DNA from: Chrysophaeum taylorii
Taxonomy: Eukaryota > Sar > Pelagophyceae > Pelagomonadales > Pelagomonadaceae
Direction: 5' to 3'
DNA: 64,000 nucleotides
NCBI GenBank assembly: GCA_029834535.1
Contig: JAQMWT010000093.1
Span: 62,001 to 126,000, forward strand
A program made the position numbers and the translations under genes. Position 1 is the stretch's first letter. Each line of letters starts with the position of its first letter. Below are positions 40,919 to 51,135 of this stretch, piece after piece. Below the pieces are notes generated by a model. It made no database searches. It was given only the letters and a program-made list of their open reading frames with translations, and had not been told where the DNA came from.

Positions 40919-42345
40919 TCATCGGCTCGTGCTGCCTCGTCGTTCCCCGCCATGGTTAACGCATGTCCGAATTAAGGTCTCTTGCCCTCTGGAGAGGTCC
41001 GAGGCGAGCGCCGCGCGCCTGGCACGATGAATATGCGGAGAGCGCACACATCGGGAGCGTCCGTACCAAGCGGCACCTAGCTTCCTCCCGGCCGACGACG
41101 GCGTCGAGTGCGCCTTGGAGTTGACGCGCCTAAACGACGAGATAAGACCATCCCGCCCCGCGCGTATCGACTTTTACCTCGCGAGGTTGGCCAAGTTGTC
41201 GTCGTCGAGTCGCAGAAAACGGGCGAGTCTGTCGAGGGTCGCCGCGTCGCCGCCTGGTGAATGAAAGAAAGAGCACTCAGTCGCTCAACGAAAAGCGAAT
41301 TCGGCTTACCTTGAAGGTGCTCGAACTCAAAGTGCTGGCAGACGGCAGCGGGCGGCGGCGGGAGCGCGGAGATCTGCGCCGTGAGGGCGGCGGCCTGGTG
41401 GCGCGTTCCCGAGCGAACACACGTCACACGACCGACTCACGCCGAGCACGAGCATGGAAACTTCGGTCGCGCAGCCGCCGACCTCCCGGCCAAAGTTGCG
41501 TTTCTCGCAGACGGACGCGACGATAGCCGTCGCGGAGCGCGTCGTGAGGACCACTCGGAGCTGGGGCGTCGCGGGGCCGCGCGCCGCGAAGAGGGAATCG
41601 CTCATGGCGAGGAGCGACGGCATCTGCACTGCCTTGTTTGGAGACGACCACCAGTTGGGGTAGGACAGCATGCCCTCTCCCTGCGTCCAGGGCGGCTCGG
41701 TGCCGGTCGCCCGGAGGGTGGCCATGGCCGCGTCGTTGAGACCGCCGAGTGTGTTGAGCGCGAAGACGACGCGGTCGCCGGCAGCCGCGACGAGGTCCCG
41801 CGCGGCGGCTTCGACGCCGGCGCGGCGCGCGGGCGCTTCGGCGTCCATCTTCGATCCGAACGCGGCGGCCGAGCGCTGCCACGCCAAAGGGCCCACTTGG
41901 CTGGGGCGGCAGACGCGGCACACCTCGAAGAGCGATTTGTACCAGTGGTGGCCCGTGCCTTCGACTCCTGCCTGCGCGCCGGATTATTATTTATTCGGCG
42001 CTTCGCGCGCACCACGAACACGAAAGGCACGTAGTCGGTGGACTCGGGGGTGAGCGAGCGGGAAGCGGCACCGGCGCAGTCCCGCTGCTGCTGGAGCGAA
42101 AGGACGCGGTCCCGCAGGCGCCCCACTTGGTCGCGCGTCTCGCGCAGCCTGGCCTCATGGCTGGCCGTCGCATGGGCCAGTCGCGTCGCAACCTTGGACA
42201 GAGCCTCGAGGGGACTGATGTTTTCCGGGGGGGGGGGTGTTGCAGTCGGTCGGCTGCCGAGGAACAGCACCGACGCCGCTAGTAGGCTCGCGGCGGCGAC
42301 GACGATGACGACCGTAAAGCCTGTCACCGTCCGAAGACGCAGCAT
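40919..42345 (-). CDS. Membrane-anchored sulfotransferase-like protein, 5 exons
   Basis: I read complement(join(40919..41129,41178..41253,41310..41394,41441..41971,42013..42345)), 411 residues, with introns of 48, 56, 46 and 41 nt. A type II anchor (about 8-29, VTGFTVVIVVAAASLLAASVLF) is followed by a short coiled coil. Splicing then creates PFVFVAGVEGTGHHWYKSLFEVC, a 5'-phosphosulfate (PAPS) loop as in Golgi sulfotransferases. RVVFALNTLGG and LPSLLAMSDSLFAARG lie downstream. A Golgi lumenal enzyme for polysaccharide or lipid sulfation is likely. The last exon after RVNSKAHSTPSSAGRK is unconserved and may end earlier. It converges with TRM112, only 69 bp away. Confidence 0.75.
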
Positions 42346-43227
42346 CCTTACCAGCGTTGGGAATTCACTATGCTCACTTCACGAGGTTCGCTGAACTTGG
42401 TTCACTTCACTTCACTGAAATTTTGTGTCCGAAGTCCATGTTCACCTCACATTCATTCACTCGGCAGACGGCCTCCGTCAGTGAGCGAAGTTGAGCCGCG
42501 TTACCTGGAGGTGGAGGGAAATGTTGATGATGAGGAGGAAATCGCGGAACAGAATGAGGAGCACAACAAGAAAGAGCTGATGTCGGTGCTGACGTCGGTA
42601 TCAAGCCCGGCAAGACTGGATGATAAACCAGTAAAATATCTTGCTCGGAGCGGGCGAGAAGTTGCCCTACTGCACATGAACAAGAATTTCGTTGCGGCGG
42701 CCCGGATCAAGCATAGCGACCACGCCGAGACCGAGTTCAAAAACGCCGGAAGCACCATCCCCGACGACTCTTAGGAGATGGGGTCTGATGAGGAAGAACA
42801 AGACGAAGATACCGAGGTCGTTGACATCGCCTAAGGCAAGAAATACAGAACACCATCCACTGTGATGACTCTTCCTTCACCCCGAAACGAGAATGCAAGC
42901 AACTAAGAGCGCACCAGACCTGGGCAATAGCGGGTGGCGGGCACGGAACTGACGGAGGGGGCGGGGACATATGCAATCGATACAAAAGAAAAAGTGGTGG
43001 CGTTCAACAAATCACCAAAGATTCACGATCGTTGCCACTGTGGGCGGGCGACGTGTTCACTTCAAATCACTACTCCGCCAGAATTGCGTCCGTGGTGACG
43101 TGAATTCCCAAAGCTGATCCTTACCCGACTGACTGTTGTTGGTGGGACAGCTACGTTTGTGTCCCGGATCATACGAACGTATCTCTACTTCCCAAAGGCG
43201 ACCGACGACCGTAGGCATCATTTATTG
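42346..43227. other. Mostly non-coding stretch with one acidic open frame
   Basis: Lower GC than neighbours. On + from about 42483 to TAG at 42774 an open frame reads VEPRYLEVEGNVDDEEEI, then VKYLARSGREVALLHMNKNF. A second acidic piece in a shifted frame (MGSDEEEQDEDTEVVDIA) follows at once. It looks like a degraded gene end, but no family is recognised. Short TTCACTTCACTTCACT repeats lie near 42376-42418. Confidence 0.35.
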
Positions 43228-43752
43228 ATGCCGTCGAAGAAACGAGTGTTGTCAAGGATGCGGTTCGGGGTGGTATGCGGGCTGGTGACCTCGCCCGCGG
43301 TGGTGCCTCCGTCGGTCCCCAAGGCACTCCAGCGCAGCCACACGGGCGTACAGCGCGGTTTCCAGCCACGGCACGAGAACGAGCTCGAGGGGTTGTTACT
43401 ATCGTCGTCGTCGTCGGGACCGCCGGAGTGGCTCGCCGAGGGGCTCGAGGCCGAGATGGTGGGAACGTTGCGGTTCCGGCGGCACCGCAAGGGCCGACCC
43501 AAACGTCGCGCGCCGAGCGCGGCGGCGCGGGTCGTGAGCGGCGTGTTCGGAGCGGTCGGGTCGACGAACCGTCGAGCGTCGCGCGCGCTTCACGAGCTCG
43601 GTCGCGCGCTGGACAGCGTCGCCGAGCGCGCCGAATCGATCTCAAAGCTAGTTCACGCGGTCGGCCGGCGGCCGCCGTCGCTCCTCGACCCGCGACACCC
43701 CGTCTGCAAGGAGCTCGGAGGGCTGCCGGATCGCCGTCGTCGCGTCCCGACA

Positions 43753-43784
<32 letters not shown>

Positions 43785-45639
43785 TATCGTCTCGCCGCCG
43801 AAAGACACCAACGAGACCACCGAGCTGGCCGTCGTCTCGCCGCCGAAAGACGCCAACGAGACCACCGAGCCGGCCGTCGTCTCGCCGCCGAAAGACGCCA
43901 ACGAGACCACCGAGCCGGCCGTGTTCGCCGAGGAGGCGTTCGTCTTCGAGGATGAAGCGCCGTCGTCGGGTCGTCTCGCGGTTCTCGCTTCGAGTGCGGC
44001 GCGGTTCGTGCTCGCGAGGATCGACCGAGAGGTCCTCGGGGTGAGTCCGCCGTGGTGGGCGATCGGCGCCGTCTTCTTCTGCCTCGGAAGGCTATCGGCC
44101 GGGCCCTCGACGACGACGACGACGAAAACGACGACGACGACGAGTAAAGCGTCCTGGCGCAAGAAGAAGACCAAATTACTCCTAGCGGCGCTCCTCGTCG
44201 CTTTGGCCGTCGCGCGCCGATACGTCCTTGACGAGCCCGAGCTGCTCGCGGCGACCGATCCCGTCTTGTTGGAAAACGCCGCCGCCATCAGCAGGAAGCC
44301 GCGGCCGCCGCGGTTTCTCGCGGGAAACGACGTGCGCGAGACTCTGACGTGGTTCCACGCGATGAACGAGGCGATGTGGACGGGCGGCGGCGGGCGCGGC
44401 GGCTTGGGAAGTTATCTTGGAGAGAAGGCGTCGGAGCTCGTGATGGGAGCGCTGCGGGAGTCGACCTTTGCCGCGTCCCTCCACGTCGAGCGCGTTGACA
44501 TCGACTTCGGCGGGGCGCCGCCGCGCCTCCGGCGCGCGACGCGGCTCCGCGACGCGCCGCGCTTCCTCGAGGACGCGCTCGGCGCGCGCGGCGCCGTCGC
44601 CGCGTTTGTCATCGAGGTCGAGGACTGGGCCTTCTCGCCCCGCGACCCCAACGACACCTTTCTCGCGGCCGAGATAAAGCTCAAGGGGTCGATGAAGTAC
44701 GCCGTCCCCCGCCTGGGCGTCGTCCTCGACGACGCGAAGGTCGCCCGCTCGGCCGCCGTCGTCGCGATCGAGTTCGTGCCCGAGTACCCCTTCGTCCGAA
44801 ACGCAGCCGCGAGCTTTTTGGCGAGCGACCTCCCCAAGCTCGCCGCGAGGTCCTTTGTCGGATCGACCCCCGACTCGGACCATCTCTTCGAATTCGAGCC
44901 CTTCGCGCACCTCGTCGACGACGAGCTCAGGCGAACCCTCCCCGTCGCCCCGCGCGCCTTCGCCTTCGACCTTGGCGAATGGCTCACCACCTGCACGACC
45001 GACATGATGCTGGTTGACCAAAACGCCACCTCCAACAGTACTGTTCTGGTCGACGATAAGCCGCGGGAAATTGAGGATGTGGAGGACGACGAAACCCGCC
45101 CGGGCTGGCGCCGTAACCGCCAACGCCGAAAACGAGACCCTCGCCACGGCCCGCTCGCCCGGCTTCGCGCGTGGGCGCAGCGCCGCCGCCGAAACCACAA
45201 TAATCGCCGCGAGGAGGACGAACCCCAAAACGAGAGACCCCGACTCGAGCCGCCCGACGATCGCCGAGGAATGGACGACGACCGGCGCGATCGCCGACGT
45301 CTCGAGCCGCCCGCCCGACCCGACCCGCATCAGCCCGACGATCGCCAAGGCACGCAACGTCTCGCCACGCAGGAAAAGGAGGCGCGCAGAAGGCTCGAAG
45401 ACGAGCGCCAAAAACTCCTCCGCGCCGCGAGCGCCGTTCGAAGGGAACGGGACAACCTCGTCGCCGCCGCCCGCTCCGCTCGACAGGCCTTCTCCGACCG
45501 CGTCTTGGCCGCCTTCAAGCTTCAGCTCGCCGCCGAGCTCGCGAGCTTGGGGGACGTTCTCCTCGCGAAGCCCTCTCGACACAAATCTCCGCCGCCGCCA
45601 CAACGACAACAACCCCCCCTCGGCCGCCATCGTATATAA
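43228..45639 (+). CDS. SMP-domain membrane lipid-transfer-like protein
   Basis: About 803 residues from the ATG at 43228 (MPSKKRVLSRM). Two hydrophobic segments, VSPPWWAIGAVFFCLGRL and KLLLAALLVALAVARRY, precede a region starting ETLTWFHAMNEAMW, then YLGEKASELVMGALRESTFAASLHVERVDIDFGGAPPRL. This is the opening of an SMP (synaptotagmin-like mitochondrial lipid-binding) domain as in E-Syt, TEX2 and ERMES proteins. The domain runs to about residue 560. A basic, Arg/Pro-rich linker and a C-terminal coiled coil (EKEARRRLEDERQKLL) follow. Before the membrane segments are a Thr run from an ACG repeat and three copies of the 15-residue VVSPPKDANETTEPA. An ER-anchored role at membrane contact sites is inferred. 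Confidence 0.75.
43746..43928 (+). repeat. In-gene repeats: (ACG)n and three 45-bp copies
   Basis: An ACGACG run at about 43750-43783 encodes poly-Thr. It is followed by three tandem 45-bp units (GTCGTCTCGCCGCCGAAAGAC...) at about 43787-43922 that keep frame. The second and third units are nearly identical. Confidence 0.9.
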
Positions 45640-45752
45640 CCACCGTCTCTCCATACGGACTGGCCCTTCCTGCACGCATCCACGCGCCCTCGAAGAGACA
45701 GGAAGATACTATATGCGCATTCTGAGTGATGTACACGCTGGGAGCGTATTCG

Positions 45753-45971
45753 TCACATATCACTACTGTCGTCGGAGGAGAACTCGTCGTCGCCTGCGCC
45801 GTCGATTCGGGGATGGTCGGGCGACCACATGGTGAAATAGGAGGGGCTGACGGACGACGGGATATTCGTGCCAAAGCGACGTCGCTGGACACCAACAGGC
45901 GCGGCATCGACAGCGTTTGAAGCGAGAGACGTCCGGACGGCCTCGCTCAGCGGCCTCCGCGTCTCTTCTCG

Positions 45972-46009
<38 letters not shown>

Positions 46010-47036
46010 AAGGGCCGTCTCTCCCCCCGAGGTCGCGCAACCGCCAATAGACGAGGGGCGCCGCGGCGAGAATGACGAGCGCCGCCGAGGCAACAACTGC
46101 GATGATTAGGCGCTCGACGGTGACCGCAATTGTCGCTGCGGTCTGCACGAAGAGCGCGCCGCGTGTCTTACGCTTCTTGCGCCTCTTGGCGCCATGTTTA
46201 TGATGCGGCAACAAGTAGCCGAGGGAGCGCTCGAGATTGAGGTCGACGAGGCGCTTGATCCGGCCTTTGTCGCCGCGATCGAACTCGTCCATGTACTCGT
46301 GATCGAGGTAGTACCGCTTACGGAGAAACGGCCCGAGTTTTTGATAGCGCGCGCGTCGCGCCGCACCGTGGTGCGGCTCGTCGATGGCCGCGTCGATATC
46401 GCCCGTGTTATGGCGCGGGATCGCGAGCATCCCGCCGCGGCGGCGCGACAACCCGTAGCCCAAAGCGATAGCGCTCGTCACGTCCTCGGGAGCCTCGAGC
46501 GCTGCCTCGTAGGCTACCACCTCAAAACCGCCGCCCAAATCGACGACGCGCTCGCCGAGCGCTATGAACGTTCGTGTCGTGCGGTAGCGCTTGACCATGA
46601 GCTTTGACACCTTGTTGCGAGAACGCGCGTCGTCGTCGGGGTGCGGTCGCGCGCGCGTCGATGCTATCCAGGCATACGGGTCCTTGGTCACCAAAACAAG
46701 GAGGGCGCGCTCTGCGATCGGCGGCGGCAGCGCCCTCGACACCGAGTCGGCGTCGTTACGTCGAACCGCGACCGGTCCGACGAACAAATTGTCAAGGAGG
46801 AGCTGTTGCACGTACGTTGCGCCCGACTTCCAATCACCGACGACCACAAGCGTCTCGATTCCTGTCGCGCTGCGATTTGAAGCGACGTACGACGTCGCAC
46901 GACGCGCTGGCTCTGCACGCCGCAGTCGACTCGCGAGGAACGGCACGGCGGCCAACGAAGCGACGACGCCCGCCACGACCTCCAGACGAATGGTAGGGCT
47001 CTTCGCAGTCTTCGCGTTGTTCCGCATCATCATCAC
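45753..47036 (-). CDS. Second membrane-anchored sulfotransferase-like protein
   Basis: 427 residues, unspliced. An N-terminal anchor (VVAGVVASLAAVPFLAS, about 20-37) precedes ETLVVVGDWKSGATYVQQLLLDN, a P-loop-like PAPS-binding start. RALLVLVTKDPYAWIAST resembles the 3'-phosphate-binding Arg/Ser region, with Lys in place of the usual Arg (KDP). FEVVAYEAALEAPEDV matches the segment after the catalytic core. A second hydrophobic segment (LIIAVVASAALVILAAAPLVYW, about 300-322) and a poly-Ala run from a CTG repeat (about 45976-46008) follow, then an acidic tail. It shares fold but little sequence with the gene at 40919-42345. Confidence 0.65.
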
Positions 47037-47188
47037 GCGTTAATGAAAAAGGGTAAGTCTTATAGAACAACAAAGGGATCAGAGCTGAGAACTTTCGGCG
47101 AGAGATCGACTCATTAGCACATTAGCACAAGACTTAGTCAAGCTGCTTTCTGCGAAGCGGTTTTGCGACGACACGAAGCGAACACAGT
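47037..47188. other. Short intergenic stretch
   Basis: Contains ATTAGCACATTAGCACAAGACTTAG. Its ACAAGACTTAG part also occurs in the stretch at 12660-12760. No gene is seen. Confidence 0.4.
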
Positions 47189-48543
47189 GTGCTGTTGATG
47201 TTCATCAATATTAACGCTCTCACCATTTTAAAGGAGGTAGACGACGACGACGACGACGGCGTCGAGACGCAACGCGCCGTGCTGCGCGAGATTGTCGACG
47301 CAAATGAGGAATGGCTTGTTGGCTTGCTCGACGGCTTAGTGGAGGCCGCTCTGAATGCACAAGATCAGACGCACAGAGCAAACCCCACTTGTCCAAATCC
47401 AACTCTTCTACAAGGTCGGCGTCGACTTGCTGCTCACGGCCATGGTCCCTGGCCGAATTTTGTGCTATGGGTGACTGAGCATACGGATCTCGACGTGTTT
47501 GTCGATCTCTGTACAATCAGCTGGATTGAATGTCTCCTGATCCATCTTGGGAGTCTCCGGCGGCATAAGGTGAACGTGCGCTCTCTCTGCTCGCACCGGC
47601 CAACTGAAAGCCTCAGGTGGGCACATGTGAACGAGCTGGAAAGTATCTCCGTGCGCCGAAGCATCTGGAAGTAGCCACTTTGGCATTCTCACGTCTGCGC
47701 GCGCCAACAGGTGCTGGTGGGGTGGAGAGGCGTGCACCACTGCAGCCCTCGGAAAGGCCATCCATCTCTCGAGGTCCTCAAGTGGGCGCGCGCCAATTGA
47801 TGCCTCTGTGTCGAACACGATGTCCTCAAGTGGGCGCGCGCCAATTGATGCCTCTGTGCCGAACAGGCGTGCGAGATGGCAGCCTGAAACAGCCACGTTG
47901 AGATCCGCAAGCGGCGCGTCCCACCATATATCCCTGGGATGGATGCACGCGCGCCGATGCAGCTGGATGTGGCCATCTCGACATTCTCAAGTGCGCACGC
48001 GCGAATGAGTGCTCGCGGACCACACCTGCGTGCGCCGAAGAAGCTGGAAGTGGGCACCTCGACAAAATGGGCGCGCGCCAACGGATGGCGCCCAGTTATC
48101 AGCCAGCTGGCGGCGGCCACTTTCATGTTTTCGAGCGGGCGGATGCATGCCGACGGGTGCCCTTGGGACTAAGATACGTGCGCCATTGCAGCTCAAGAAG
48201 GCCACCTCGAGGGGTTCTCGAATTGGCGCGCGCCAGTTGGTGCTTATGGAATGCGGGCTTGTGCTCCTCGGAAACTGGCTTTGGCCACCTCGACTTCCTC
48301 AAGTGGGCGCGGACCAAAGGGTACCCGTGGGAGGAAGCCACGTACGAGATAACAGCCCGACGAAGTAGCGACTTCGAGATTCGTAAGTGGGCACGCTCTA
48401 ACAACGAATGCCACTCCTGGCGCGAGCATGGTGGTTCCATTTCAGATAACGAGGTCCGCACTTGGGTGCTGAATAAAGCAAGCGGAATAAAACGTAGGTC
48501 ACCAAACTCGGTCGTGCAGGAAGAAACATTCGAAAAACACTGA
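47189..48543 (+). pseudogene. Decayed ankyrin-repeat gene of the WARANGCPWD type
   Basis: An open frame from ATG 47189 to TAG at 47672 encodes 161 residues, ending in a repeat-like LRWAHVNELES. Beyond it, to about 48543, at least seven diverged copies of an ankyrin unit are readable but scattered over all three + frames with stops: LKWARAN (about 47781 and 47826), GHLDILKCARANEC, WARANGWRP, HADGCPWD, GHLDFLKWARTKGYPWEEATYEITA and WARSNNECHSW. The intact consensus in algae and protists is WARANGCPWDxxTCxxAAxxGHLEVLK. At least five frame changes separate the units, so no full protein can be made. GC is lower than in active neighbours. It may be a relic of a multicopy family. Confidence 0.75.
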
Positions 48544-48651
48544 CTTCAGACAGCAAGTTCGGGAGCACAAAGTTTACGCTAACCACGACCGTTACGAATC
48601 TAACCGCTGTTTTGGCTTGCGAGACGCGGTGATCAGCCAACAACATCCACG

Positions 48652-50163
48652 ATGACGACGAGCCGGTTCGCCGCGTGGGGCGACGATGAATCCCCCCAGT
48701 TGTTCTGGACACCCGTGAACCAAGGGAGCCAGGGGCGGTACGAGCTGGAGAGCGAGTTGCGACATCTGGAGCGCGTGGCGCGGTCTGCGAAACTAGCGGC
48801 AAGTGAGAAGCATGAGGAGGCGAAGCGCGTTGCGCGGCGGGAGAGTTCGATGCAGCGCGAGACCGAGGCGTTGAGAGCAAAGGTCGCGGCGCTCGAGGGT
48901 GTGCGCGAGCTGGCGCTCGCGTCGAAACGCGAGGTCGAGGGGCTGCGCGCCGAGGTCGCGGCGGCTCACGACGAGGCGCGGAGCGCGCGCGAGGAGGCCG
49001 AGGAGGCGGCGCGCGGCTACGAGGAGGCATGCCGCGAGCGCGACGCGGCGACAGAGGCGCGCGAGCGGCTCGCCGCGCGCGTCGAGGCGCTCGCGGCGAC
49101 GGCGGCCAAGAACGACGAGGCGCTCCGCGCCAAGGACGACGCGCTGGGTGCCGAGCGCGCACGTGGCGACGATGCGACGGCGCGGCTCGGCATCGCGGCG
49201 CGCGAGCGCGACGATGCGATCGAGCAGCTCGAGCGCGCTTTGCGCGAGGCGCGCGACGCGGTGCGCGAGAAGATCGCGCTTCGAGGCGAGCTCGAGGAGC
49301 GCGCGCGCGACGCTAGGGCTCTTAAGAGCCAGCTGGACGAGCTGCGGGGATGGGCGACCGAGCGCCGGATCGACGCCGCAACCGCAAGCTTGCTCAAGGA
49401 GGATATCAAGCGTCTCGTGCAGCTGTTAGCGTCGACGGCCGAGTACGGCAAGTTCGCGGCGCTCTTCTTCGAGGACTCGCCCGGCGACGGCGCGTCCTAC
49501 GTCGGCGGCGCCGCCGCCGAGGAGGCGTGTCTCTTCGGCGCGTCGCGCTGTTCGTCGTGCCGCACGGCAGCCGACACGGCTGCCAAGCACCCCGACGACG
49601 CGCGCGAGCGCGCGTGGGCGGCGTTTGCCTCGCTCGCGCGCCACTACGGAGCGTCTCGCGACCCCGTCGACGCGACGTGCGAGGCCGACAATTGGGTGCC
49701 GCGCGACGCCGCCGCCGCCGCGACGCGCTTCCACCAGACGCACATTCCCGGCGTCCCGTTCGAGTCGCTCCGCGCCTTCCTCCGCGAGACAAACCGCGCC
49801 TGGGCCGAGCGCGAACGCCGCCGCTGCGACCGCCTCCACGTAGTCTTCCAGAGGCGTATCGACGAGATGTTTCGCAAGACGCAGCAGGGTGTGCCCTACG
49901 ACAAGGTTATGCACCAAAAAGAGCTCGACCGCGTCAGAGCTCAAGTGAAGCATCATCGCGCAAAGCTCCTCAAGGGCCGCCCTAAGAAGACCGTCGCCCG
50001 CAAGCTCCCCTCGACGACCAAGGCTCTCTTCCCGGGCGCCATGACCACTGCTGCCAGGGATAACCTGCTCGCCGCCTCGCTGTCGGCCGTCAACGCGGTC
50101 GCCCAATCCCGACCCGACCAGCCAGGTTGCTCCCCGTCTCTGGTGCGATCCGGGGCCAAGTGA
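48652..50163 (+). CDS. Coiled-coil protein of unknown function
   Basis: 503 residues, unspliced, from MTTSRFAAWGDDE. A long coiled coil (about 28-260, Ala/Glu/Arg heptads) is followed by a globular part with YGKFAALFFEDSP, CSSCRTAADTAAKHPDDARERAWAAF and WVPRDAAAAATRFHQTHIPGVPFESLRAFLRETNRAWAERE. A basic helix (KELDRVRAQVKHHRAKLLKGRPKK) and a short polar tail follow. The C-terminal half looks like a conserved domain of flagellar or centrosomal proteins, but I cannot name it. Confidence 0.75.
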   Translation: MTTSRFAAWGDDESPQLFWTPVNQGSQGRYELESELRHLERVARSAKLAASEKHEEAKRVARRESSMQRETEALRAKVAALEGVRELALASKREVEGLRAEVAAAHDEARSAREEAEEAARGYEEACRERDAATEARERLAARVEALAATAAKNDEALRAKDDALGAERARGDDATARLGIAARERDDAIEQLERALREARDAVREKIALRGELEERARDARALKSQLDELRGWATERRIDAATASLLKEDIKRLVQLLASTAEYGKFAALFFEDSPGDGASYVGGAAAEEACLFGASRCSSCRTAADTAAKHPDDARERAWAAFASLARHYGASRDPVDATCEADNWVPRDAAAAATRFHQTHIPGVPFESLRAFLRETNRAWAERERRRCDRLHVVFQRRIDEMFRKTQQGVPYDKVMHQKELDRVRAQVKHHRAKLLKGRPKKTVARKLPSTTKALFPGAMTTAARDNLLAASLSAVNAVAQSRPDQPGCSPSLVRSGAK

Positions 50164-50718
50164 ATAAATAAGAACTCGAGACGCAGACGAAATACCCAGG
50201 GCGTGGTCGATCTTGGGTGTCGCAAGGCGTCTCCGAAAACCCAGCGGCGAGCACACTGAGTAGGTGGAGGAGTTCATGTCATCGGGCGACATGCTCGTGG
50301 CATTCCGGCGGCGAACATACTTCGCGTCGCCCTCGTTCTCATTTATCCGATCGTGGCACGCGCCAAGACACTACCGAACATCCCGTGAACAACTTCTGTG
50401 TTTAGAACAACGAGGCGTGCCGCCGCTGTCGTGATTGATTTGTCGGTGAGGAGGCTCGTCAGGAGAGTGAGTGAGTGAGCGAGTGAGTAAGTGAGTGAGT
50501 GAGTGAGTGAGTGAGCGAGGTCACGTCCCGAGAGCGGGAGGGAGTTATGGTCGAAGGTTTGCAGTCGTGGGAATTTATCAGCTATGTCTGATGATAAGGG
50601 TCATTCACCGTGGTCGGGCTCGGTAGTGGCGGACACTGCCAATCTTCTTGCAGTTACGCTGGGAGAGCGTATCTCGACGACAACACAACGACGACGCCCC
50701 CCACGGGAGGCATACGCG
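50164..50718. other. Intergenic stretch with (GAGT)n
   Basis: GTGAGTGAGTGAGCGAGTGAG runs at about 50466-50517. No gene is recognised. Confidence 0.6.
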
Positions 50719-51085
50719 TCAGGCCCAGAAATGCTGAATAACGATGTCGACGCTCATTCGACAGACGGGACACGTGTCGCCGCGGGCCTTGAGCGCCCGT
50801 GCGCACCGGAGGCAGCACGCGATATGGCCTGCGCCGGGAAACAAATCAATGGCAGCACGACGAGACGACGCGCACCGGTCTCTCCGTGAACGAAGGTCGC
50901 GTTCCTTGCGGCCGACAAACAAACGACGCAGAGGGTTTCCCCGTTGATGGCGTCGGTGATGCGGTCGGCGTGGCTGCCGTCGACGTGGCTGCCGTTGGCG
51001 CGCGCTGCTCGGCCGTAGCTCTTGTCCTCTGTCGGGCGCGGTCGAGCTGGCGGCGAGATCCTGTGCGCGGCGGCCGAGGCGTGGC

Positions 51086-51135
<50 letters not shown>

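Noticed and set aside
40860-41040. GATTCGAGCGAGCACCTCATCG as a tRNA gene end
   Set aside because: No cloverleaf can be folded. The stretch is better explained as the last exon or 3' flank of the sulfotransferase gene.
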